64,000 nt of DNA from Nocardia jejuensis NBRC 103114 (lineage in GTDB: Bacteria > Actinomycetota > Actinomycetes > Mycobacteriales > Mycobacteriaceae): the NCBI RefSeq assembly GCF_001613145.1, contig NZ_BDBU01000005.1:186001-250000 (forward strand), given 5' to 3'. The notes below the pieces were generated by a model. It made no database searches, had not been told where the DNA came from, and saw only the letters and a list, made by a program, of their open reading frames with translations. The translations under genes were made by a program, and so were the position numbers. Of this stretch, positions 8,476 to 17,173 are shown piece by piece. Position 1 is the first letter of the stretch; each line of letters opens with the position of its first letter.

Positions 8476-9545
8476 CGCACCGCTCCGATCATGCGCAGGG
8501 TCCGGACGATCCCGTCGATCTGATCTCCGGTGGAGACCTCCGCCGCGGCATCGGGGGTCACCGTCGCTCCCACCACGTTCACCTTCGGCCCGCGTTCGAC
8601 GAACGGAATGATCCGGTCGCGGATCAGGGCGACCAGCGCGTTCAGATTCGACGGCGCGCTCACGTCCAGCGGATGCGCGGTGAAGGCCAGCGGGACGAAG
8701 GCCCGTGCGGTGGCATCGCCCGCCTGCGCCAGGGGCGCGAGCCACACCAGCGAATGCGCAACGCCGCCCAGCGCACCCAGCACGCCGACCACCCCGACGA
8801 TCGACTCCACCGCCGCGGACACCTGGGCCACCGCCGGATCGGTGAGCAGTTCGGCGAGGGTGTCCCCCGCCGCGTCGACGGCACCGCTGGTGTCGGTGAG
8901 ACCGTTCAGGAACAGATCGGCCTGATCCAGATTCGCCGCGAGATCCTGGGCGTTCGCGCCGATGGACTGGGCGATCCTCGCGGTCTCGCGAGGATCGGAC
9001 GGAAGCACCTTGTTGAGCCGGTTCACGATGTCCTGAAAGTTCGTGATGGCGCCGCCCTGGGTGAAGGTCGCGATCCCGGCGAGGGTGTCCTCGATCTGGG
9101 TGGCCGGTCTCGTCTGTGCCAGCGGAATCGTCGCTCCCGCACCGAGAGCGGTGGCGGATCGGACCGCCGGCGCGGTCAGTTCCAGGTGGATGTCGCCCAG
9201 GACCGTGTTCTGCCGCAGCTCCGCGGTAGTGGTCGCGGGCAATCGGACCGACTGCTCGATCTCGGCGTCCACCACCACGTATCCCGCGCTCGGACCGACC
9301 GGGTCGACGACCGACATCCCGGTGACGGTGCCGATCCGGGCGCCGTCCGCCATCACTTTGGCGCGGGCGGGCAGATTGAGCGCGTTCGCGAACTGGATGT
9401 GGACCGTGAAGCTGGGCCCCGACGTTCCGGTCCCCGGCACCGGAATCGACGACGGATCGAAAGCGCAACCACCACAGGCGATCACGACCGTCGATGCCAG
9501 TACCGCGAACGCCTTCGAAGCCATCCCACCTCTTCGGATACTCAT
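8472..9545 (-). CDS. mceE: Mce-family lipoprotein, MceE position
   Basis: Fifth Mce subunit (357 residues) and the lipoprotein of the set, as is usual for MceE/LprK-type proteins. The signal peptide ends in VVIACGGCAF; the lipobox is best read as VIAC, with the following Cys residue a second possibility. The MCE domain covers about residues 40-125 and the tunnel-forming helices follow. The ATG at 9545 overlaps the mceD stop (ATGA). The protein is membrane-anchored on the outer face by its lipid and contributes one strand of the hexameric tunnel. Confidence 0.92.
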   Translation of the reverse strand: MSIRRGGMASKAFAVLASTVVIACGGCAFDPSSIPVPGTGTSGPSFTVHIQFANALNLPARAKVMADGARIGTVTGMSVVDPVGPSAGYVVVDAEIEQSVRLPATTTAELRQNTVLGDIHLELTAPAVRSATALGAGATIPLAQTRPATQIEDTLAGIATFTQGGAITNFQDIVNRLNKVLPSDPRETARIAQSIGANAQDLAANLDQADLFLNGLTDTSGAVDAAGDTLAELLTDPAVAQVSAAVESIVGVVGVLGALGGVAHSLVWLAPLAQAGDATARAFVPLAFTAHPLDVSAPSNLNALVALIRDRIIPFVERGPKVNVVGATVTPDAAAEVSTGDQIDGIVRTLRMIGAVR

Positions 9546-10609
9546 CGTGCCCCCGTCGACCCGAGTACGAGACCGGCCAGCGGCACCTGCACGGAGCCAC
9601 CGTCGCAGGCGGCGACAGCGCACAGCTGCTGCGATATCTCCTGTGGCACGCCGACATTCGGCAGTGCGACGCTGATTCCACCGGCCGGGTTCAGCGCCGC
9701 TGCTCCGGTAGCGGCCAACAGCGGCACCTTGGTGACGATGTCGCGCAACGTGTCGGTATTGGTGTGGATCAACCGCACCAGGGGCACGGTCGCATCGAGC
9801 AGCTTCAGGATGGGATCGCCGAACATGCTCGTGATGTCGTTGAGCATGGGCAGCACCCGCTGGAATCCGTCGATGATCTCGACCGCACGGCTGAAGAGCT
9901 GATTGTTGACCTGATCCAGCACGTCGGCCAGGCGGATCATCATGTCCTTGATGTCCCCCCAGTGCGCGGCGACGCTGCCGGCCACGGCCGAGAGCGAATC
10001 CAGCAGCCCCGCCAGATGACCGATGGCGGCATCGGGGGAATCCATTGCGGAGCCGAGCTTCACGATGATCTCGTTGAGCTGCGGTCCGGTGCCCGCGGTA
10101 GCCGTGTTCAGGGCGGTCAATCCCTGCCGCAGGGCATCCTGACCACCGGATTCGGGGCCGAGGATCTGTGCCGACAGTTGCGCGAGCGCGTCGAGGGTCT
10201 GCGTCATGCTCTTGGGCGTGAGCGTCTTGGTGATGCACTGCCCCGGATCGCGATGCCGGTCCCGGTTCCCGATGCCGAGCACCGCCAGCTGACGGTCCGC
10301 CACGATGGTGTCCGAGACCGTGGTGGCGGAGGCGTCCTCGGCGACCGGGAAGCGCGAGTCGACGGTGAACTCCACTCGGACCGTGCGACCTTGGGGCCGA
10401 ATGGTTTTCACCTCCCCGACCGGCATGCCACGCATCGTGACGTGGTTGCCGACGTACAACCCGATGCTGTCGGGCAGCAGTGCGCAGTAGGACTCGGTCC
10501 TCACCGGCGGGCGCAGACCCACCAGGTACACCGCGACCGCGACCACACCGATGAGCACGGCGGCCGCCGCGGACATGAACCCTCTGGAGCCCAGCAGTTT
10601 TCGCAGCAT
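9542..10609 (-). CDS. mceD: Mce-family protein, MceD position
   Basis: Fourth Mce subunit (355 residues): membrane helix at about residues 12-31, MCE domain with the GLYVGNHVTMRGMPVGEV core, then a long helical region and a C-terminal Gly/Val-rich tail. Two extracytoplasmic Cys residues near the C-terminus (QQLCAVAACDG) could form a disulfide. Its ATG overlaps the mceC stop by one base. Part of the hetero-hexameric tunnel that carries a lipid from the cell envelope to the YrbE permease. Confidence 0.92.
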   Translation of the reverse strand: MLRKLLGSRGFMSAAAAVLIGVVAVAVYLVGLRPPVRTESYCALLPDSIGLYVGNHVTMRGMPVGEVKTIRPQGRTVRVEFTVDSRFPVAEDASATTVSDTIVADRQLAVLGIGNRDRHRDPGQCITKTLTPKSMTQTLDALAQLSAQILGPESGGQDALRQGLTALNTATAGTGPQLNEIIVKLGSAMDSPDAAIGHLAGLLDSLSAVAGSVAAHWGDIKDMMIRLADVLDQVNNQLFSRAVEIIDGFQRVLPMLNDITSMFGDPILKLLDATVPLVRLIHTNTDTLRDIVTKVPLLAATGAAALNPAGGISVALPNVGVPQEISQQLCAVAACDGGSVQVPLAGLVLGSTGAR

Positions 10610-11622
10610 CAGCAGGACTTCCCCGCTACGGGCACGCAGAAGCTCAGTGCGGTGTCCGCGGGTGCGTCCCCCGGGGTCGGCAGCATTCCCCGCATACGCT
10701 CTCCCAACTGGTGGACCGCATCGATCAGCGGCTGCAGGCGAGTGCCGAGCGCCTCCAATTCCGGTGCGGTGGCGACGAGTTTCTCGGCCATCGGACGCAG
10801 CGTCGACTGCCAGGACGGCTGGAGCGCGGCGATCCTGGCGATCACCCGATCCAGGGTGTCCACGGCGGTGCGCACCTCGGTGCGCTTGTCGCCCAGCACC
10901 GTTTCCAGCAGGTTGATCTTGGTGACCAGCGTGCCCAGGACCGCTCGGGCATCATCGATCGTGCCGATGTACTCGTCGGCGATGCCGATCGCCCGCGAGA
11001 CCTCGGCGCGCTGCTGATCCAGCACATCGACGAAATGCTGAACGCCGTCGAGCATGTCGCGAATACCGGTCGGACCGGCGGTGAGCGAATCGGCGATGGC
11101 GGTGAGATTTTCGCGCCACCCGTTCCCGTCGATTCCACGCACCGGGGTGACCGCGTCCTGGAAGGCGTCGGACAGGCTGTAGGGCAGGCGAACTCGATCG
11201 GCGGGAATGTGACCGCCGCCCAATGCCGCGGTCCCCGCCGGGAACAACGCCACGTAGTGACCGCCGACGATGGTGAGCATTCGAACGTCCAGCGAGGTCT
11301 CCCGGCCCACGAAGACCGAATCGTCGACGGTGAAGGTCATGATCACGTGATCGGCGGTCAGTTCCAGTGAGCGCACCGTGCCGACCGAGATTCCGGCCAA
11401 TCGCACATCGTCACCGGTCCGCACGGACTGCGCCTCCGGCAGCCACGCGGTGTAGGTCCGCTTGCCGAACGGCACGGCGTACAGCACCGCCACCGCGACC
11501 AGCATGCTCACCACGAGCGCGACTCCCAGTGCGCCCAGGCGGATTTCACGTCGCCGCTCCGCGGCCGCGTCCCGGCGCGGGCGTGATCCACGCGAGAGCC
11601 GCCTCGAGATCAGGGTTTGCAT
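10609..11622 (-). CDS. mceC: Mce-family protein, MceC position
   Basis: Third Mce subunit (337 residues). An Arg-rich cytoplasmic N-terminus of about 27 residues precedes the membrane helix (LGALGVALVVSMLVAVAVLY), then the MCE domain (SVRTGDDVRLAGISVGTV core) and the helical tunnel segment. The C-terminus ends in Cys, and an earlier Cys nearby (SFCVPVAGKSC) could pair with it. The start at 11622 overlaps the last 13 bases of mceB, consistent with coupled translation. Confidence 0.92.
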   Translation of the reverse strand: MQTLISRRLSRGSRPRRDAAAERRREIRLGALGVALVVSMLVAVAVLYAVPFGKRTYTAWLPEAQSVRTGDDVRLAGISVGTVRSLELTADHVIMTFTVDDSVFVGRETSLDVRMLTIVGGHYVALFPAGTAALGGGHIPADRVRLPYSLSDAFQDAVTPVRGIDGNGWRENLTAIADSLTAGPTGIRDMLDGVQHFVDVLDQQRAEVSRAIGIADEYIGTIDDARAVLGTLVTKINLLETVLGDKRTEVRTAVDTLDRVIARIAALQPSWQSTLRPMAEKLVATAPELEALGTRLQPLIDAVHQLGERMRGMLPTPGDAPADTALSFCVPVAGKSC

Positions 11623-12617
11623 ATCGACACCTTCTGCCCGGCCACCAGCACCGCGAACGGGGCGGGCAACTCCGCCGAACCGTGGCTACAGCGCAGATCG
11701 AGATTCGAACCGGGTTGCGGCAGCGTGGCAGCGAGGCCGGCCAGTAGACCGGGCAGCGTGCCGAGCTGATCGACGAGATCCTGAGGATTCGGGAACAGCC
11801 GGTGCACAACGTCTTCCAGATCGGGATTGACGTTCTCGCTCAGGCCGAGAGTGGCGAGCAGATCGTCGATGGGATCCAGGACCGGCGGCGCGGTGAGGGC
11901 GAAGTCGATCAGCCCGTCCACCTTGATCTGCAGCGAGGTGAACACATCGCTCAGTTTCGACAACAGGGCCACCAGGTTCCGGGATCGTCCGCCGATCTTG
12001 TCCGAGATCTCCGACAGATTGCGGATCAGTGTGGTGATCAGCCGCTGCCGGTCCGCCACGTACGAACCCAGCTTGCCGATCGATTCGAGCGCCGGGCCGA
12101 TCCCGTTGCCGTCACCCTCGATGACCGCTAACAGGCTGGCGCCGAACTGATTCAGCGCCTCCGGAGACAGCGTGGACAACACCGGCTTCAACCCGTTGAA
12201 CAGGGCTGTCACGTCGAATGACGGGACGGTGCGGTCCACGCCGATCATCGCGCCGGGCGGCGTCTTACCACCCGGTGTGGCCTGCTGCTGCAGATCGACG
12301 TAGCGCTGGCCGGTGAGGTTCTGATAGCGGATCGCGAGCCGGCTGTTGTCGTAGATCGACGCGGACCGGCGCAACGAGAAGCCGACGAGCGCTTGTTGTC
12401 CCTGCAGCGCAATGCTTTCCACCTTGCCCACCTGCACTCCGAACACCCGCACGTCGTCACCGGTGCGCAGCCCGCCGGCATCGGTGAACAGCGCTCGGTA
12501 CTCGTCGGTGTCGCCCGAGACCGGGCGCTGAATGGCGGTGATCACCAGGGCGAGCACCCCGATCATCGCGACGGCGAAAAGGATCAGGCGCAGCGCGGAG
12601 CCGCGAACCGACGTCAT
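11610..12617 (-). CDS. mceB: Mce-family protein, MceB position
   Basis: Second Mce subunit (335 residues) with one membrane helix near the N-terminus (LRLILFAVAMIGVLALVITA), an MCE domain containing GLRTGDDVRVFGVQVGKV and YDNSRLAIRYQNLTGQRYVD, the latter a well conserved MceB-type segment, and a helical C-terminal half. Two Cys residues close to the C-terminus (DLRC and SICKP) suggest an extracytoplasmic disulfide. Its start overlaps the mceA stop (ATGA). Confidence 0.93.
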   Translation of the reverse strand: MTSVRGSALRLILFAVAMIGVLALVITAIQRPVSGDTDEYRALFTDAGGLRTGDDVRVFGVQVGKVESIALQGQQALVGFSLRRSASIYDNSRLAIRYQNLTGQRYVDLQQQATPGGKTPPGAMIGVDRTVPSFDVTALFNGLKPVLSTLSPEALNQFGASLLAVIEGDGNGIGPALESIGKLGSYVADRQRLITTLIRNLSEISDKIGGRSRNLVALLSKLSDVFTSLQIKVDGLIDFALTAPPVLDPIDDLLATLGLSENVNPDLEDVVHRLFPNPQDLVDQLGTLPGLLAGLAATLPQPGSNLDLRCSHGSAELPAPFAVLVAGQKVSICKP

Positions 12618-13648
12618 CGCGGCACCCCCGCACCCAGCAGCGGAACGGCCACGCCGGGTACGCCGCGCAGGTCCACGTCGAGGTTCAGTACTGGGCCCTC
12701 GGGGGTGTCGGGCATGGCGGCGCGGAGCCGATCGAGCAGCTCTCGCAATTCATCGCCGGACTGCTCGGGCGTCGGCACCGTCTTGGCCGCGGCGCTCAGA
12801 ATCGGCACGAGAAGCGCTGCGTAGCCGGAGAACGCGGCATCGGCGTGGTACATGGTGCGTTGCAGACCGGGGAACAACTGCTGCACCACCATCTCGATGG
12901 TGGCGTCGAATCGCGGCCTGTCATCGCGCAGCGCATCGATCTTGTAGGTCTGGTCGATGACCGCGATCGTGGCCGCGGCGAACCCGCTCAGACCCGAGAG
13001 CGCGGTCCCGTACGCACCGAGCTGCTGCGACAACGGGATTCGTTGCGTATCGGCGAAGGTGCGCGCGGTGACCACCAATGCCTGCAGCAGTGGTGTAAAG
13101 GCGCGCACGTCACCGGCGAGCTGGGCCAGCACATTCGACAGCTCCGGGGTCAAGACCTGACCACCGACCTGACCGAGACTGCGCAGCAGGCTGCCCATGG
13201 TGGCGTCGTAGGCGTCCGCGGCCCGCGCGCCGGTCAGCTCGACCACCGAGCCGTCGCGCAGCGGAGCACCGCCCGGACCGGATCGCAGCTCGATCTCGCT
13301 GATACCGAACAGATTCGAGGTCGCGTAGTCCACCCGCAGGCTGTCGTCGAGTCCGTCGAGTTTCGCGCCGTCCACGCGCACCGAGATCGACTGGGTGCCG
13401 ACGCTGTCAGGCTCGATGGCGGTCACCTCACCGACCCGCACACCGTCGGCGCGCACCTGGGTGCCCACCACGATGCCGTCGCCGACCTGGGCGGTGTGGA
13501 GCCGAATCGCCAGTCCCCCATCGGAAGTCGTGGCTACCCGGACCCGCCATGCAACGATCGCCACCATGATGACCACCAGTGCGGCGGCACCGATGAGCAG
13601 TGCCCGCCGCCGATCCAGGCCCACCCCGGCCATTGCGTAATTCGGCAT
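12614..13648 (-). CDS. mceA: Mce-family protein, MceA position
   Basis: First Mce subunit (344 residues). A short cytoplasmic segment and a membrane helix (LLIGAAALVVIMVAIVAW) precede the MCE domain, which includes GDGIVVGTQVRADGVRVGEV and ATSNLFGISEIEL. The remainder is helical. The operon shows one complete set A-F, so it specifies one full hexamer. Which of the several mce loci of nocardiae this corresponds to cannot be told from the sequence alone, and the substrate (sterol, fatty acid or other lipid) is unknown. Confidence 0.93.
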   Translation of the reverse strand: MPNYAMAGVGLDRRRALLIGAAALVVIMVAIVAWRVRVATTSDGGLAIRLHTAQVGDGIVVGTQVRADGVRVGEVTAIEPDSVGTQSISVRVDGAKLDGLDDSLRVDYATSNLFGISEIELRSGPGGAPLRDGSVVELTGARAADAYDATMGSLLRSLGQVGGQVLTPELSNVLAQLAGDVRAFTPLLQALVVTARTFADTQRIPLSQQLGAYGTALSGLSGFAAATIAVIDQTYKIDALRDDRPRFDATIEMVVQQLFPGLQRTMYHADAAFSGYAALLVPILSAAAKTVPTPEQSGDELRELLDRLRAAMPDTPEGPVLNLDVDLRGVPGVAVPLLGAGVPR

Positions 13649-13651
13649 CCC

Positions 13652-14512
13652 CTACCCCGTGAAACTGATCGCGGCGTTGAATCCCCACAACGCGATGGAC
13701 AGGACCATGTCGATGCCGATGATGGCGACGAAGCTGGCGCGCACCGCCTTTCCCGAGGCGATGCCGACGCCCTCGGGACCGCCACTGGCGAAGAAGCCGT
13801 AGTAGCTGTGCACCAGGATCACCACGGTCGCGAAGATGGACACCTTGATCACCGCGGCGACCACGTCGAACCCGGCGACGAACTGGAAGAAGTAGTGGTC
13901 GTAGACCCCCGCGGACTCACCGTGCACCAGCGTGATCAGGCCGCGGCAGGCCAGGTACGACAGGATCAGCCCGATCAGGAAGGTCGGCACGATCGATATC
14001 GCGCCCGCGATCACCCGGGTGGTCACGACGAACGGAACCGAACGCAAGCCCAGTGATTCGATGGCGTCGATCTCCTCGGAGATGCGCATGGAACCGATCT
14101 CGGCGGTCATCCGGCAACCGGCCTGCGCGGCGAATCCGATGGCCGCGGCGATCGGGGCGAGCTCGCGGGTGGTGGCGAAGGCCGAGACCACGCCGGTCAC
14201 CGGGCCCATGCCCAGCATGCTCAACGTGGAGAACGATTCGACGCCGACCGACGCGCCCATCGCCAAGCCCAGCACGATCATCATCGGCACGGTGCCGCCG
14301 CCGACGATGACCGATCCGTTGCCCCAGGTCATATTGGTGATCGAGCGCATGGTCTCGGCCCGGTACCGGGTCAGGGTCAGCGGTATCGAACCCAGCGCCT
14401 GGGCGGCGAAACCCAGTGCGAAACCCAGGTTTTCGATCGGATTGACGGCTTTGCCGCGAGTGCGCGCGGCCAGCCAGCGCAGCCCGCCCGGAACGTACGA
14501 GGAAACCGTCAC
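13652..14512 (-). CDS. yrbEB: YrbE/MlaE-family ABC permease, second subunit
   Basis: Integral membrane permease of 286 residues that, with YrbEA, forms the membrane core of the Mce importer; the ATPase (Mkl/MceG) is not in the window. It contains the MlaE-type segments AGCRMTAEIGSMRISEEIDA and ESLGLRSVPFVV, which form the coupling helix to the ATPase. About five or six membrane helices are visible. The GTG at 14512 overlaps the yrbEA stop (GTGA). It is separated from mceA by 3 bp. Confidence 0.93.
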   Translation of the reverse strand: MTVSSYVPGGLRWLAARTRGKAVNPIENLGFALGFAAQALGSIPLTLTRYRAETMRSITNMTWGNGSVIVGGGTVPMMIVLGLAMGASVGVESFSTLSMLGMGPVTGVVSAFATTRELAPIAAAIGFAAQAGCRMTAEIGSMRISEEIDAIESLGLRSVPFVVTTRVIAGAISIVPTFLIGLILSYLACRGLITLVHGESAGVYDHYFFQFVAGFDVVAAVIKVSIFATVVILVHSYYGFFASGGPEGVGIASGKAVRASFVAIIGIDMVLSIALWGFNAAISFTG

Positions 14513-15369
14513 GCCAGCCTCGTCGGCAGGAACATCGCGGTGATCTGCGTGATCACCAGATTCGTCAGGACGATGGACACCACCGAGAGCACCACCGCGG
14601 CATTGACCGCGTCGGCCACCCCGCGTGGTCCGCCCCGCGCCTCGAGCCCGCGCTGGCAGGCGATGACCACCACCAGGAATCCGAAGATGATCGACTTCAG
14701 CAGCGACACCCACACGTCCGCGACCGTGGTGAACGAACCGAAAGTGGCCCAGTAACTGCCGGGCGTGACGTTCTGGCCGCTGATCGCGACGGCATAGCCC
14801 GCCAGCACGCCGACGAAGATGATGAGGATATTGAGCAGCGGGGCGATCAGCACCATGGCGACCAGGCGCGGAATCACCAGGCGGTGAATCGGGCTGATGC
14901 CCATGGTGTGCAGCGCGTCGATCTCCTCGCGGATCGTGCGCGCGCCCAGGTCCGCCGCGATGGCCGCCGCGCCCGCACCCCCGAGCAGGAAGCCGGTCGC
15001 CATCGGCGCACCCTGTTTGATCACGCCCAGTCCACCGGTGGCTCCCAGTAGCGAATCCGCACCGAGAGTGTGAATCAGATTGCCCACCTGCACCGAGACG
15101 ATGACACCGAACGGAACCGCCATCAGCACAGCGGGAATCGCGGTGACAGCGGTCAATCGCCAAGCCTGCGAGATGGTTTCACGCCCCTGGAAGGACCCGC
15201 GGGCGATGTCGGTGACGGCGCCGCCGACGGCCTCACCGGCGAGCCCGACCGCACGACCGAAGGTCCGCACCGCGGAAACCACCGTGGTGGAGAAATTCTC
15301 GCCGAGCACCCGAGGCAGCGACGGGCGCACGGCACTCCCGGATTCGCCCGGGAGGGTTTTCATCGACAT
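14509..15369 (-). CDS. yrbEA: YrbE/MlaE-family ABC permease, first subunit
   Basis: First gene of the mce operon, 286 residues, the partner permease to YrbEB. It carries the MlaE-type coupling segment DLGARTIREEIDALHTMGIS and five or six membrane helices. The start at 15369 (MSMKTLPG) is preferred because a near-ideal ribosome-binding site, GGGGGAGGT, lies 6 nt upstream; an in-frame ATG at 15405 would place that site inside the gene. The upstream region holds a candidate promoter and a symmetric binding site. Confidence 0.93.
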   Translation of the reverse strand: MSMKTLPGESGSAVRPSLPRVLGENFSTTVVSAVRTFGRAVGLAGEAVGGAVTDIARGSFQGRETISQAWRLTAVTAIPAVLMAVPFGVIVSVQVGNLIHTLGADSLLGATGGLGVIKQGAPMATGFLLGGAGAAAIAADLGARTIREEIDALHTMGISPIHRLVIPRLVAMVLIAPLLNILIIFVGVLAGYAVAISGQNVTPGSYWATFGSFTTVADVWVSLLKSIIFGFLVVVIACQRGLEARGGPRGVADAVNAAVVLSVVSIVLTNLVITQITAMFLPTRLA

Positions 15370-15424
15370 TCGTACCTCCCCCTGAACGACTGTGACTCCG
15401 GCCATATCGGACGGCCAGTGACCG

Positions 15425-15504
15425 AATCTAGGAGGTGGGCGAGTTCGGTGTCACTGCACGGAAGCGAGAACATGAAGCGTCATCATTTGTCACGAGAGAC
15501 AAAT
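15425..15504 (-). promoter_or_regulatory. Candidate mce operon promoter and upstream inverted repeat
   Basis: Reading on the minus strand, GTGACA (15454-15449), 18 bp, TAGATT (15430-15425) is a plausible promoter for yrbEA. Thirty bp further upstream is a perfect inverted repeat, ATTTGTC (15485-15491), 6 bp, GACAAAT (15498-15504). It lies in the shared region with the divergent PucR-type gene and could be a site for that regulator. The repeat is seen directly; promoter and binding protein are inferred. Confidence 0.5.
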
Positions 15505-15639
15505 CGCGTCCGGAAATGCCGATCCGGAAGTTGAACAACCGTCCACTTGGCGCGGGATAAGCAGCCGCGACAGCGAGGACTCCTTCGACCGCGCGGGCAC
15601 AGGGTTGCGGCCGGACCTGTTACTGGTGACAATTCGGCG

Positions 15640-17019
15640 ATGCCCGCCACGCCCCATCAACTCACTCTGGACTCGCCGATCATCACCCGGCTGCTGCCAC
15701 GGATATCGAAGCTCGGCGATGAGCTCTTCGACGCGGCACTCGCCACGGTGCCGGGTGCGGAGTTCTTCCCGCCCGGTCATTTCACCGACGATGTCGCGTC
15801 CCGGATCATCAGCGGCGTGGTGAGCGTGCTGAACGCGATCGAGGACGGACAGGATCTCGATGAGCAGCAGTTCGCCGAACTCGTGGCACCGGTCGTTCAG
15901 CGGCGCGCCGAGGAGCGGATACCGCTGCGATTGCTGATGATCGCCTTCTTCGGCGGCGTGCGCCGACTGTGGAGCGAGATGACCGAACAGGCCGAACACG
16001 CAGACCTGCCTGATCTGATCGCGATGTCGAACATCATGCTCGACGTGATGATGCATACGACCATCACGATGGCCGAAACACACAGCGAAGTCGAACGTTC
16101 GATCTATGGCAGTGAACGCGAGGCACGCCGCGAATTGTGCGCCGCGCTGCTGCGGGGCGCTCACTCCGAGGACCTCGCCGCACGCGCGGACACCGCCATC
16201 ACCGCCGCGTACGACATGATCGCGATTCAGGTGATGCCCGCCGATCGCTCACTTCCCATGGCCGACCACGCCATTGCTCGCCGACGCATGGTGCAGGCTC
16301 AGCAGGTGCTGGACGAGCTGGCCGGCGGAACCTCGGCGCTGCACACCTTCGACGGAACCGCGGGCATCGCCCTGCTTCCGCCGACCTCCGGTGAGCTTCG
16401 CTACGAGAAGCTCGCCGAGGAACTCGCGAGCCGTTTCGGCCTGGAGGTGGTGGTCATCGAGTTCGGCACGGTGCCGCGTGCGGAGCTCGCCGAATCCGGA
16501 GCGCAGATCAAGGAATTCGGCATTCTCGCGCGAAAACTGGGGCGGCCCACCGGAACCTACGGGCTCGACGATCTGATGCTCGAATATCAGCTCACCAGGC
16601 CCAGTCCCGCGCGGGACCGGCTCGCTTCCCGGATCGTCCCGCTCATCGACCATCCGCATCTGCTCGAGGCGCTGGAAACCCACATCCGATTCGGCTCGGA
16701 TCGCAAGAGCGCGGCGGCGGCGATGCATCTGCACCCCAACAGCTTCAGCTATCGGCTGCGCCGGGTCGCCGAGCTCACCGGATTCGACCCCTCCGATCCC
16801 TACGATTCGCGCATGCTCGCGGCGGCGCTGACCGTGCACCGGCTCGCCGAGCCCGATCCAACACGGCTCGCCGAGCCCGATCCGGCACGGGTCGCGGAGC
16901 CCGATCCAGCACGGCTCGCCGAGCACGATCCAGCACGGCTCACCGAGCCCGGCCCGGCTCCGACCGGTTCGTCGTCGGAGACAAACCCCGACGCGAGCAT
17001 TCTCCACAACATGCAGTGA
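15640..17019 (+). CDS. PucR/CdaR-type helix-turn-helix regulator
   Basis: Transcription regulator of 459 residues divergent from the mce operon. The C-terminal PucR-type helix-turn-helix is clear (LLEALETHIRFGSDRKSAAA, then HLHPNSFSYRLRRVAELTG), and the preceding part is a helical sensor region and a GGDEF-like/CdaR-type middle domain without catalytic residues. The last 55 residues are five tandem copies of an eight-residue unit (RLAEPDPA and variants), a low-complexity tail with no known function. Start at 15640 is a conservative choice; an upstream in-frame start (15547) has no better support. Its position suggests it controls the mce genes, itself, or both. Confidence 0.85.
   Translation: MPATPHQLTLDSPIITRLLPRISKLGDELFDAALATVPGAEFFPPGHFTDDVASRIISGVVSVLNAIEDGQDLDEQQFAELVAPVVQRRAEERIPLRLLMIAFFGGVRRLWSEMTEQAEHADLPDLIAMSNIMLDVMMHTTITMAETHSEVERSIYGSEREARRELCAALLRGAHSEDLAARADTAITAAYDMIAIQVMPADRSLPMADHAIARRRMVQAQQVLDELAGGTSALHTFDGTAGIALLPPTSGELRYEKLAEELASRFGLEVVVIEFGTVPRAELAESGAQIKEFGILARKLGRPTGTYGLDDLMLEYQLTRPSPARDRLASRIVPLIDHPHLLEALETHIRFGSDRKSAAAAMHLHPNSFSYRLRRVAELTGFDPSDPYDSRMLAAALTVHRLAEPDPTRLAEPDPARVAEPDPARLAEHDPARLTEPGPAPTGSSSETNPDASILHNMQ
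16840..16959 (+). repeat. 24-bp tandem repeat, five copies, in the PucR-type gene
   Basis: Five consecutive 24-bp units beginning CGGCTCGCCGAGCCCGATCC encode the octapeptides RLAEPDPT, RLAEPDPA, RVAEPDPA, RLAEHDPA, RLTEPGPA. Because the unit is a multiple of three, copy number can vary without shifting the frame. Likely a polymorphic, disordered C-terminal tail. Confidence 0.9.
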
Positions 17020-17173
17020 CACCCGGCCGCACCGACTCCGATACTTGTCTCCGAGCACATCGACAGCGTGAGGTCGGACGGCAATGGAGCCGAAGAGGCG
17101 CAGCCATTCCCGTCGTGCGCGGACCGCGTTCGGGTCCGCCTGGACACCGCACCGACCGGGGAAGGCAGCACCT

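Noticed and set aside
7513..9681. A single 722-codon protein spanning mceF and upstream sequence
   Set aside because: The upstream part is out-of-frame sequence from mceE; mceF begins at the GTG overlapping the mceE stop.
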